Source: an uncultured Eudoraea sp.
Lineage (GTDB): Bacteria; Bacteroidota; Bacteroidia; Flavobacteriales; Flavobacteriaceae
Assembly: GCA_905479615.1 (NCBI GenBank)
Contig: CAJQNH010000015.1
Coordinates: forward strand, 1 to 13,689
Length of the DNA stretch: 13,689 bases
Reading direction: 5' to 3'
Shown: positions 6,331-13,689 of the stretch, one piece after another
How the letters are laid out: the number at the start of each line of letters is the position of its first letter
How positions within the stretch are numbered: the stretch's first letter is position 1
Program-made: the position numbers and the translations under genes
The notes under the pieces: model-generated
The model's database searches: none
Told to the model about the DNA's origin: nothing
The model's input: only the letters and a program-made list of their open reading frames with translations

Positions 6331-8730
6331 TTATTCTGAACGCAAACTTTTAACCGGGTTAGCTTTTGCGGCCTTAATTGCTTGAAAACTAACCGTTAAG
6401 ATGGTAACTCCCATAGCTCCTACCATGGCTAAAGCAAAAATCCACCATTTTAGAATAACCCGATATGGATATTCCTGTAACCAACCATTCATTACATAAT
6501 AGGCAATAGGAACTGCAATAAAACTTGAGATTACGACTAATTTTAAAAAGTCTTTTGAAAGCATATTCCAAACATTGAACACCGAAGCTCCCAAGACCTT
6601 TCGAACTCCAATTTCCTTGGTGCGCTGTTCAGCGACAAATGAGGTTAACCCAAACAACCCTAAACAACTAATAAAAATTGCCAGGGCTGTAAATACACTT
6701 GCCAAACTGGCAATGCGTTCTTCAGATTGGAATTTTTCAGCATATTGTTCGTCAACAAAATCATATTGAAAAGGAATATCAGGAAAGTGCTCTTTAAAAA
6801 CATTTTCAATTAGTTTCAGGTTTTCACTGACACCTTTTTCGGGGTTAAGTCGCAGGATGTAATAACTTGATTCTCCCACATTGTCAAACGCGTATACCCC
6901 TTGTTTTACAGGATCATATGGCGACTGGGCAATCATATCTTGCACTACGCCTATAATTGGCCTGGGTTCTCCCGGATCCTCCTCGCTACTATCTTTCAGG
7001 TATAAACCAACCGGGTTGATAAGACCCATATACTTCACGGCGGTTTGGTTGATTAGAACTGCATTGGAATCTGAAGCAAACTCCCTTGAAAAATCCCTGC
7101 CCGCTACTATTTTTAAATTGAGTGATCTGGCATATTCGTAGGAAACCAGCGTCCATGCAAAGTCTTCCTGAAACCCTTCTGGTTTACCCTCCCAGGTATA
7201 ACCACTATAATTAGACCAGATTTGGGTCGTAGGACTGCTGGCAGAGGACATTTCAACAATAGCATCTGAAGCCAAAAATTCATTTCTCATCAATTCATAT
7301 TTGCCTCTAAAATCCTGACTCATAGCAGGGATTTGGATCAATCCGTTTTTATCATAACCAACAGGCCTGTTTTTGGTATACTGTATCTGCTGCATAACTA
7401 TAACTGTACCTATAATAAATGCCACAGAAACTGTAAACTGGAGCACCACCAGTATTTTTCGGGGTACAGATGCAAACCTGCCGGCGCGGAAAGTTCCTTT
7501 TAAAACTTCTACCGGTTTAAAAGAGGACAGGTAAGCTGCAGGGTAACTACCTGCCAAAAGTGCAGTAAATACAATAAAAAATATAGATCCAGTCCAAAAC
7601 AAGGTGTTTGTCCAGGGAAAGACAATTTCCTTTCTCGCCAAGTCATTAAATCCTCCTAGACTTATTTGGACAAAAATAATAGCGATTACAAATGCCAACA
7701 TAACCACTAAAAAAGATTCAGATAAAAACTGATAAACCAACTGACTCCTCGGAGATCCAATAGATTTGCGTATACCTACTTCCTTAGCTCGCTTTTCTGA
7801 TCTCGCAGTGCTAAGGTTCATAAAGTTGATGCAAGCCAAAAGCAATACAAAGGCACCAATTATTCCAAATAGCCAGACATATTGGATTCTGCCACCCACT
7901 TGCCTGCCATTTGCAAAATTGGAACGCAAATGCCAATCGTTCATCGGCAAAAGAAATAATTGGGGGTTAAATTCTTCTGAAGTAGCTGAAATATCTTTTT
8001 TTATATCCTTAATGGTTGCAGTTACTTTGTCCATGCTGGCATTATCCACGATTTGCACAAAAAGCTGATATGAGTTATTGTCCCAATTATCTAATGCTCT
8101 TTTTATCCATTCAGAAGTAGTTATATAATGTTTCCATGGGGCAATAAATTCTAAATCATTAAACGAATTATTATAAGGAATATCCTCATAGACACCTGAA
8201 ACCAACATGTTATATTCATTATTAACTTCTACAACTTTACCTATTGGATCTTCAGAACCGAAGAGCGCATTAGCCGTAGAAGCCGAAAGCATAATTGAGT
8301 TAATCTCCCTTAACCCATCCTGATCTCCTATTAAGATATTTAAATTTAGCATTTCGGGTGCAGCTTCCTGCATGAAACTGCCTGTTCTGGAAATAACGGT
8401 CTCCTTGTATTTAAGATGTTGAGAATTATTCCAGGATGACATTACAATATGCCTAAAATTATCCTTATGGTCTTCGCGCATAACCATTTCCAGTGGTCTG
8501 GGAATCCAAGGGCCGGTATCTGTTTCTCCGTTCAAAGTTTGCGACTGAAAGACCTGGGCAATCTGGTCGTGATTTTTAAAATAGTTGTTATAGGTTAGTT
8601 CATCTATTACCCAAAGTGCAATTATTATCGTTACGGCCATACCCAAGGCAAGTCCGCCAATATTAATTACGGAATAAGCTTTGTTTTTTAGAAGATTTCT
8701 CCAGGCAATTTTGATATGATTTTTAAACAT
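6331..8730 (-). CDS. MacB/FtsX-like ABC permease A (third permease of the block)
   Basis: A 799-residue inner-membrane permease made of two FtsX halves. Predicted membrane segments lie near 20-43, 285-305, 338-358, 375-400, 425-446, 678-698, 729-748 and 761-783. Two large periplasmic domains (about 45-280, MacB_PCD type, and 450-675) lie after helices 1 and 5. Each half has the cytoplasmic coupling segment of the family: Lys-Glu-Val-Gly-Ile-Arg-Lys (316-322) and Lys-Glu-Ile-Gly-Val-Arg-Lys (705-711), and each ends with the Pro-Val-x-x-Leu/Ser-Lys/Leu type motif (406-411, 792-797). Because both halves are on one chain, it could pair with two copies of the ATPase without another permease. It is a close paralogue of the permease at 11242-13641, with identical length and only 10 differences in the last 107 residues. 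It sits 10 bp after permease B and 35 bp before the ATPase, so translation is probably coupled. Candidate jobs are peptide or drug efflux or lipoprotein/envelope handling; substrate unknown. Confidence 0.92.
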   Translation of the reverse strand: MFKNHIKIAWRNLLKNKAYSVINIGGLALGMAVTIIIALWVIDELTYNNYFKNHDQIAQVFQSQTLNGETDTGPWIPRPLEMVMREDHKDNFRHIVMSSWNNSQHLKYKETVISRTGSFMQEAAPEMLNLNILIGDQDGLREINSIMLSASTANALFGSEDPIGKVVEVNNEYNMLVSGVYEDIPYNNSFNDLEFIAPWKHYITTSEWIKRALDNWDNNSYQLFVQIVDNASMDKVTATIKDIKKDISATSEEFNPQLFLLPMNDWHLRSNFANGRQVGGRIQYVWLFGIIGAFVLLLACINFMNLSTARSEKRAKEVGIRKSIGSPRSQLVYQFLSESFLVVMLAFVIAIIFVQISLGGFNDLARKEIVFPWTNTLFWTGSIFFIVFTALLAGSYPAAYLSSFKPVEVLKGTFRAGRFASVPRKILVVLQFTVSVAFIIGTVIVMQQIQYTKNRPVGYDKNGLIQIPAMSQDFRGKYELMRNEFLASDAIVEMSSASSPTTQIWSNYSGYTWEGKPEGFQEDFAWTLVSYEYARSLNLKIVAGRDFSREFASDSNAVLINQTAVKYMGLINPVGLYLKDSSEEDPGEPRPIIGVVQDMIAQSPYDPVKQGVYAFDNVGESSYYILRLNPEKGVSENLKLIENVFKEHFPDIPFQYDFVDEQYAEKFQSEERIASLASVFTALAIFISCLGLFGLTSFVAEQRTKEIGVRKVLGASVFNVWNMLSKDFLKLVVISSFIAVPIAYYVMNGWLQEYPYRVILKWWIFALAMVGAMGVTILTVSFQAIKAAKANPVKSLRSE

Positions 8731-8740
8731 GATATAATTT

Positions 8741-11173
8741 TTATTCTGTTCTTAAGCTCTTTACCGGGTCTGCGATAGCGGCTTTAATACTTTGGTAACT
8801 CACCGTAAGAATCGCAATTGCCACTGCCAATAAGGTAGCCAAGGCAAAAACCCACCAGGCAATTTCTATACGGTACGAGAAGTCTTCCAGCCATTTATTC
8901 ATGGCAAACCATCCGATAGGCAAAGAAATGAGGATGGCCACAAGAACCAACTTAAGGAAGTCTGACGAAAGTCTGTAGGTAATCTGACCTACGCTGGCTC
9001 CCATTACTTTTCTTATGCCTATTTCCTTAGTTCGTTTTTGGGCATTAAATGCCGCAAGGCCAAATAAACCAAGGCAGGCAATTAAAATGGATAGTATTGT
9101 GAAAATGATAAAAATATGACCTAAGCGCTGTTCGGACTTATAGGTGTTATTAAAAGAATCTTCCATAAAATAATAGTCGAAAGGCTGTCCGGGAGCAATT
9201 CTATTCCAAACCCCTTCGATACTTTCTATGGCGTGTGTAAAGCTCCCTTCTTCTAATTTTATAGCCAGGGAATATGCAAAACCTCCCAAATGCATGCTCA
9301 AAGATTCAATTTCTTCCCTAAAGGGAGAGAAATGAAAATCTTTTACAACTCCAATAATTGTATAATATTTGGCGTTTTCTGATCCCATATCCGGCGTATA
9401 GCGTAACCCTAGTGCTTCTTCTGGTTTCACCCCCATTACAGCTACTGCAGATTCATTTACTATGATGCTAGTTGAGTCATTTTTAAATTTCTTATCAAAA
9501 TTTCTTCCGGCTATGATTTTAAAACCCATAGTAGAGACATAATCATAATCTACGCCCCACCTCTGCATACTCACGGCGTTTTCCTGATCTGTTGCTCCCT
9601 CAAGCGGAGCAAAAGTACTGTCAGATCTACTTGAAGGAGTTGGAAAAAAACTACTCAGGGTTGCATTAATAACAAAACCGAGTTTTTTTACTTCTTCTTT
9701 AAATGAATTAATCTGATCCCCAACCGTATAGACATCATTGACAATAAGTACCTGATCCTTTGAGAATCCCAGATCCTTATTTTGAATATATTCCAATTGC
9801 TGATAAACCACCAAAGTGCTGACTACCAAAAAAACTGAAATCGCAAATTGAAAAATAACCAAAGCATTTCGCACTTTTCCCCCTCCCAGACTTCCGCTAT
9901 CGCCTTTAAGTACTTTTACCGGAATAAATTTCGACATAAAAAATGCCGGATAACTGCCTGATAAGAGTCCTAAAACACTTCCTGAAGTCAACAGAATTAT
10001 CCAAAAAATTGGATTGGTATACGGCATGGAAATATCTTTATCTGCCAGCTCATTAAAAAAAGGCAAAGCAATTATGGCAAATACAAGTGCCAACAACAGT
10101 GAACCAAACGAAACCAAAACTGATTCTACCAGGAATTGACGGATAAGCGCTCCTTTATTGGAGCCTAATGTCTTTCGAATGCCTACTTCTTTAGCTCTTT
10201 TTAGAGAATGTGCTGTTGACAAATTCATAAAATTGACGCAAGCCAGGACGATGATGAATACGGCAATAAAAGAAAGGATATATATACTTTGAATATCATT
10301 ATTAGCACTTATCTCCGCCACTCTGTCAGAATTTAAATGAATCTCCGTCATGGGAATCGTGCTGTATATTAAATGGTTTCCGGCAGCTTTAAACTGTTCT
10401 TCTGTAATACCAGGCATGTATTGCTGAACTCCCGGAATTACGTATTTCCCTAAGAACGCTTTTAGTGGCGACTGTAAGTCGTCAATATTTGCGGCAGGAA
10501 TAAGTTTTATATACGTTTGGTAGTTATTGCTGCCCCAATTAACTATTCGCGAATCTTCGTAGCCAGCCATAGCCATAAAAACCGTATGCTCCCTAAGGAA
10601 TGAATTACCGGGCAAGTCTTCAATTATGCCTGTCACAGTATAAGTTTCCTCGTTGTTCAACAAAAGATTCTGACCCAGCGCCTCATTGATTCCGAAATGT
10701 TTTTCAGCAGCTGTCCTGGTCAGGATCAACGTATTTGGCAATTTAAGTGCTGTCTTTAAATCTCCTACCAAGAGATCTATCCCGAACATTTTGAAAAAAG
10801 TAGAGTCTACATAGGTAGTCTGCTGTTCTTTAATGTTTACTTCTGTATCAACTTTTCTAATTAAGGCACTACCCCTTGTTCTAAATCTTGTGGTTAATTC
10901 TACTTCCGAGAAATCATTATCTATTGTTTCTGCTATTGGCGCAGGAGTTACCGCAAATTCTCGGGCCTCACCCCCGAATTTAATATCCGCATTAACTCTG
11001 TGTATGCGATCTGCATCGGCAAACATTTTATCATAACTTAGCTCATCATAGATATATAGTGAAATTAGGAGTGCTCCGGCAATGCCAATGGCTAGCCCAA
11101 AGGTATTTAGAAATGTAAAGAAGGGTTGTTTTTTTAAACTTCTCCAGGCTATTTTAATGTGATTTTTAAACAT
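8741..11173 (-). CDS. MacB/FtsX-like ABC permease B (middle permease of the block)
   Basis: An 810-residue two-half FtsX permease with the same plan as its neighbours: helix 1 near 20-43, a periplasmic domain to about 295, three helices to about 415, helix 5 near 437-457, a second periplasmic domain to about 690 and three final helices. Coupling segments are Lys-Glu-Val-Gly-Ile-Arg-Lys (328-334) and Lys-Glu-Ile-Gly-Ile-Arg-Lys in the second half, and it ends Asp-Pro-Val-Lys-Ser-Leu-Arg. The N-terminal ten residues are the same as in permease A. The periplasmic domains, however, share little with A and A' beyond family motifs; for example it lacks their Ala-Gln-Val-Phe-Gln-Ser-Gln stretch. This suggests a different substrate or partner. 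It lies between the paralogous pair: 68 bp after permease A' and 10 bp before permease A. No frameshift or truncation is seen. General family assignment is firm, cargo unknown. Confidence 0.92.
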   Translation of the reverse strand: MFKNHIKIAWRSLKKQPFFTFLNTFGLAIGIAGALLISLYIYDELSYDKMFADADRIHRVNADIKFGGEAREFAVTPAPIAETIDNDFSEVELTTRFRTRGSALIRKVDTEVNIKEQQTTYVDSTFFKMFGIDLLVGDLKTALKLPNTLILTRTAAEKHFGINEALGQNLLLNNEETYTVTGIIEDLPGNSFLREHTVFMAMAGYEDSRIVNWGSNNYQTYIKLIPAANIDDLQSPLKAFLGKYVIPGVQQYMPGITEEQFKAAGNHLIYSTIPMTEIHLNSDRVAEISANNDIQSIYILSFIAVFIIVLACVNFMNLSTAHSLKRAKEVGIRKTLGSNKGALIRQFLVESVLVSFGSLLLALVFAIIALPFFNELADKDISMPYTNPIFWIILLTSGSVLGLLSGSYPAFFMSKFIPVKVLKGDSGSLGGGKVRNALVIFQFAISVFLVVSTLVVYQQLEYIQNKDLGFSKDQVLIVNDVYTVGDQINSFKEEVKKLGFVINATLSSFFPTPSSRSDSTFAPLEGATDQENAVSMQRWGVDYDYVSTMGFKIIAGRNFDKKFKNDSTSIIVNESAVAVMGVKPEEALGLRYTPDMGSENAKYYTIIGVVKDFHFSPFREEIESLSMHLGGFAYSLAIKLEEGSFTHAIESIEGVWNRIAPGQPFDYYFMEDSFNNTYKSEQRLGHIFIIFTILSILIACLGLFGLAAFNAQKRTKEIGIRKVMGASVGQITYRLSSDFLKLVLVAILISLPIGWFAMNKWLEDFSYRIEIAWWVFALATLLAVAIAILTVSYQSIKAAIADPVKSLRTE

Positions 11174-11204
11174 GATTATTCGATTTTAATTGATTCCTGA
11201 TAGT

Positions 11205-11228
11205 TCCTTCTCATAGTATTACGAAGGA
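11205..11228. repeat. Small inverted repeat in the 68-bp gap between permeases A' and B
   Basis: TCCTTC (11205-11210) and GAAGGA (11223-11228) form 6-bp inverted arms around a 12-base loop. This is the longest spacer in the ABC block. The stem has no following U-run on the minus strand, so it is a poor intrinsic terminator; an RNA processing or stability element that sets relative expression of A' and B is possible. The repeat is seen directly; any role is inference. Confidence 0.25.
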
Positions 11229-11241
11229 GAAGCAATCGGAT

Positions 11242-13641
11242 TTATTCCATACGTAAACTTCTAACCGGGTTTGCTCTAGCTGCTTTTATGGCCTGAAAAC
11301 TTACCGTTATTACGGTAACCAACATAGCACCAACAATGGCCAAAGCAAAAATCCACCACTTGAGTATTACCCGATAAGGATATTCCTGAAGCCATCCATT
11401 CATTACATAATAGGCTATAGGAACTGCAATAAAACATGAGACGATCACCAACTTTAAAAAATCTTTAGAAAGCATATTCCACACATTAAACACGGAAGCT
11501 CCCAGAACTTTTCTCACCCCAATTTCTTTGGTGCGCTGCTCTGCTACAAAAGAGGTTAATCCAAAGAGTCCTAAACAGCTGATTAGAATGGCCAGGGCTG
11601 TAAAAATTCCGGATAAGGTTCCTATTCTTTCCTCGGAAGCAAATTTTTCCCCGTATTGTTCATCAACAAATTCATACTCAAAGGGTATGTCGGGAAAATG
11701 TCCTTTAAAAACCCTTTCTATAACCGCAATATTCTCACTTGCACTCTTCTCAGGGTTTAACCTTAGGTTATAGTAACTCGAATTATTAAACCTGTCATAA
11801 ACATATAGTCCTTGTTTAACCGGTTCATAAGGAGATTGAGCAATTATATCCTCTACCACTCCTATAATTTTTAAGGGTGGATTAGGGTCCTCCTCATCGT
11901 CATCCTTTAAAAACTTCCCAACCGGGTCAGGCATGCCTAAATACTTCTTAGCTGTTTCGTTAATGAGTACACCCAAAGAGTCAGAAGCAAACTCCCTCGA
12001 GAAATCCCTTCCTTCTACAATTTTAAGATTAAGTGACTTCGCATATTCGGGCGAAACCGCGGTCCATGCCAAATCTTCCTGAAAACCTTCAGGTTTCCCT
12101 TCCCAGTTAAATCCACTCCTGTTAGACCATATTCGGGTAGTGGGGCTGCTTGATGAAGACATTTCCACAATTGCATTGGAAGCTAAAAATTCACTCCTCA
12201 TCAAATCATATTTACCCTCAAAATCCTGGCTAAAGGTGGGAATCTGTATCAGGCCTTCCTTATCGTAACCGACTGGCCTGTTTTTTGCGAAGTTGATTTG
12301 CTGCATAACGATAACAGTACCAATAATAAAAGCCACCGAAACAGCAAACTGCGTCACAACCAATATCTTTCTGGGAAGACCTGCATATCTGCCCACATTA
12401 AAGGTTCCCTTTAAAACATCAACAGGTTTGAAAGATGATAGATACAGTGCAGGATAACTGCCGGCTAACAGCGAAGTAAAAATTATGAACACCATGGAAG
12501 CCATCCAGAATTGGATATTGTCCCATGGAAACTCGATTTCTTTTCGAGCCAATTCGTTAAAACCGTTTAATGACAAGAATACAATTCCCAGGGCTACAAT
12601 AAAGGCAAAGACAACAACAAGGAATGACTCGCTCAAAAACTGATAGATTAATTGGCCTTTTTGTGACCCCAGAGTCTTTCTTATACCAACCTCTTTAGAT
12701 CTCTTTTCTGAACGCGCCGTACTTAGGTTCATAAAATTAATACAGGCCAGGAGCAGCACAAAAACACCAATAATTCCAAATAACCAAACATATTTAATTC
12801 GACCTCCTGCCTGCTTTCCATTTTCGAAATTGCTCCTTAAATGCCAATCTGCCATTGGAAAAAGGAATAATTGCGGATTAAATTCAGCAGTATCTTCGTT
12901 CAATTCCTTTTTTACATTCTTAATCTTAGCCGAAACTTCGCTCATGTTTGAATTATCAGCAAGTTGAACAAACAATTGAAAAGAATTGTTTCCCCATTGG
13001 TCCTCGGCATTTATGATCCATTCACTTAAAGTAATATATTTATCCCAGGGGATAATGTAATCTGTATCGTTGAAAGTGTTGTTGAAAGGAATATCCTTAT
13101 AAACACCGGTAACCATTAAATCATACTGATTACTTGCCTTCACGACCTTTCCAATAGGGTCTTCTTTACCAAAAAGAGCCTGGGCAGTAGATGCCGAGAG
13201 CATGATGGAGTTAATCTCCCGAAGACCGTCCTTTTCTCCTTTTATAATTTGCAGGTCTAGTAGTTCCGGTGCCTCTCGCTGCATGTAATTTCCCGGCCTG
13301 GAAATATTGGTCTCACCATATTTTAAATACAGATCGTTGGTCCACGAAGACATGATCATATACTCAAAATTATCCCCATATCCATCTCTTAAAGCTTTTT
13401 CCAAAGGTCTTGGGATAGATGGCCCTGTTCCTGTCTCACCATTAAAAGTCTGCGACTGAAAGACCTGTGCAATTCTATCCTTATCGGTAAAATAATCGTT
13501 ATGGGATAGCTCGTCTTTCATCCAAAGACCAATAATCAAGGCAACCCCCATCCCTAATGAGAGCCCCCCAATATTTATCATGGAATAGGCCTTGTTCTTA
13601 ATCAGGTTTCTCCAGGCAATCTTAAGATAATTCTTTAACAT
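11242..13641 (-). CDS. MacB/FtsX-like ABC permease A' (first permease of the block)
   Basis: A 799-residue two-half FtsX permease and the first gene of the minus-strand block inside the window. Membrane segments, the two periplasmic domains and both coupling segments fall at the same positions as in permease A at 6331-8730, including Lys-Glu-Val-Gly-Ile-Arg-Lys (316-322) and Lys-Glu-Ile-Gly-Val-Arg-Lys (705-711). The last 107 residues differ from A at only 10 sites, and there is no net length change, which indicates duplication. Differences concentrate in periplasmic loops, for instance the acidic loop near 580-592 (Asp-Asp-Asp-Glu-Glu-Asp here, Asp-Ser-Ser-Glu-Glu-Asp in A). Codon-level differences are frequent, so the duplication is not recent. 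The 48 bp upstream inside the window (13642-13689) show no clear promoter or ribosome-binding site, and further genes of the operon may lie beyond the edge. Confidence 0.92.
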   Translation of the reverse strand: MLKNYLKIAWRNLIKNKAYSMINIGGLSLGMGVALIIGLWMKDELSHNDYFTDKDRIAQVFQSQTFNGETGTGPSIPRPLEKALRDGYGDNFEYMIMSSWTNDLYLKYGETNISRPGNYMQREAPELLDLQIIKGEKDGLREINSIMLSASTAQALFGKEDPIGKVVKASNQYDLMVTGVYKDIPFNNTFNDTDYIIPWDKYITLSEWIINAEDQWGNNSFQLFVQLADNSNMSEVSAKIKNVKKELNEDTAEFNPQLFLFPMADWHLRSNFENGKQAGGRIKYVWLFGIIGVFVLLLACINFMNLSTARSEKRSKEVGIRKTLGSQKGQLIYQFLSESFLVVVFAFIVALGIVFLSLNGFNELARKEIEFPWDNIQFWMASMVFIIFTSLLAGSYPALYLSSFKPVDVLKGTFNVGRYAGLPRKILVVTQFAVSVAFIIGTVIVMQQINFAKNRPVGYDKEGLIQIPTFSQDFEGKYDLMRSEFLASNAIVEMSSSSSPTTRIWSNRSGFNWEGKPEGFQEDLAWTAVSPEYAKSLNLKIVEGRDFSREFASDSLGVLINETAKKYLGMPDPVGKFLKDDDEEDPNPPLKIIGVVEDIIAQSPYEPVKQGLYVYDRFNNSSYYNLRLNPEKSASENIAVIERVFKGHFPDIPFEYEFVDEQYGEKFASEERIGTLSGIFTALAILISCLGLFGLTSFVAEQRTKEIGVRKVLGASVFNVWNMLSKDFLKLVIVSCFIAVPIAYYVMNGWLQEYPYRVILKWWIFALAIVGAMLVTVITVSFQAIKAARANPVRSLRME

Positions 13642-13689
13642 GATTTGTATTTTGATGATGAATAAACTCGGGCAAAAAGGAATAACACT

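Noticed and set aside
6575..8068. Plus-strand reading frames opposite permease A (also 10833-11036 and 11528-11773 opposite B and A')
   Set aside because: They are opposite well-supported permease genes; those at 6575 and 11528 give similar peptides only because the permeases are paralogues.
6331..13641. Mobile element or recent composite duplication flanked by repeats
   Set aside because: The permease paralogues differ at many synonymous sites, there is no transposase and no flanking terminal inverted repeats, so this is an old gene duplication.

Overview
The window looks like a chromosomal segment from a marine or environmental member of the Bacteroidota, most likely Flavobacteriaceae. The evidence is AT-rich DNA, genes preceded by A/T-rich leaders without clear Shine-Dalgarno sequences, a Bacteroidota-style lipobox ending in Asn-Cys, and a tandem array of ~800-residue MacB/FtsX-like permeases of a type common in that phylum. 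The placement rests on protein style alone. I see no rRNA, tRNA, CRISPR, insertion sequence or phage gene.

Layout. (1) 1-969, plus: the 3' part of an APC-superfamily amino acid permease cut by the window edge. (2) 978-1652, minus: a small class I SAM-dependent methyltransferase that unexpectedly begins with a signal peptide; it converges on the permease with an 8-bp gap. (3) 1653-1785: a divergent intergenic region with a small dyad close to the next start codon. (4) 1786-5079, plus: three genes in a row encoding exported proteins, namely a Tat-type sugar isomerase/epimerase-fold TIM barrel, a DUF1080 (3-keto-glycoside hydrolase family) protein and an arylsulfotransferase-like lipoprotein. 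(5) 5230-5580, plus: two tiny genes, a 42-residue single-pass membrane protein and a 63-residue coiled-coil protein ending in an Asp-rich DxDxDG loop. (6) 13641 down to 5633, minus: a tight block of three full-length MacB/FtsX-like permeases followed by one LolD/MacB-type ATPase.

How the genes may work together. The isomerase-fold protein and the DUF1080 protein plausibly act on the same oxidised (3-keto) sugar or glycoside outside the cytoplasm. Whether the sulfotransferase-like lipoprotein belongs to the same pathway is inference from gene order. In the ABC block, first and third permeases (in transcription order) are close paralogues of identical length and the middle one is a more divergent relative, an A'-B-A arrangement with a single ATPase downstream. 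Such machines typically drive periplasmic events (lipoprotein or peptide handling, efflux) by mechanotransmission; no membrane-fusion protein, outer-membrane channel or regulator is visible here, and the region upstream of the block lies beyond the window.

Nothing here proves a new system. The most distinctive elements are the A'-B-A permease array with its single ATPase, the exported methyltransferase, the exported keto-sugar/sulfotransferase trio and the pair of small genes.
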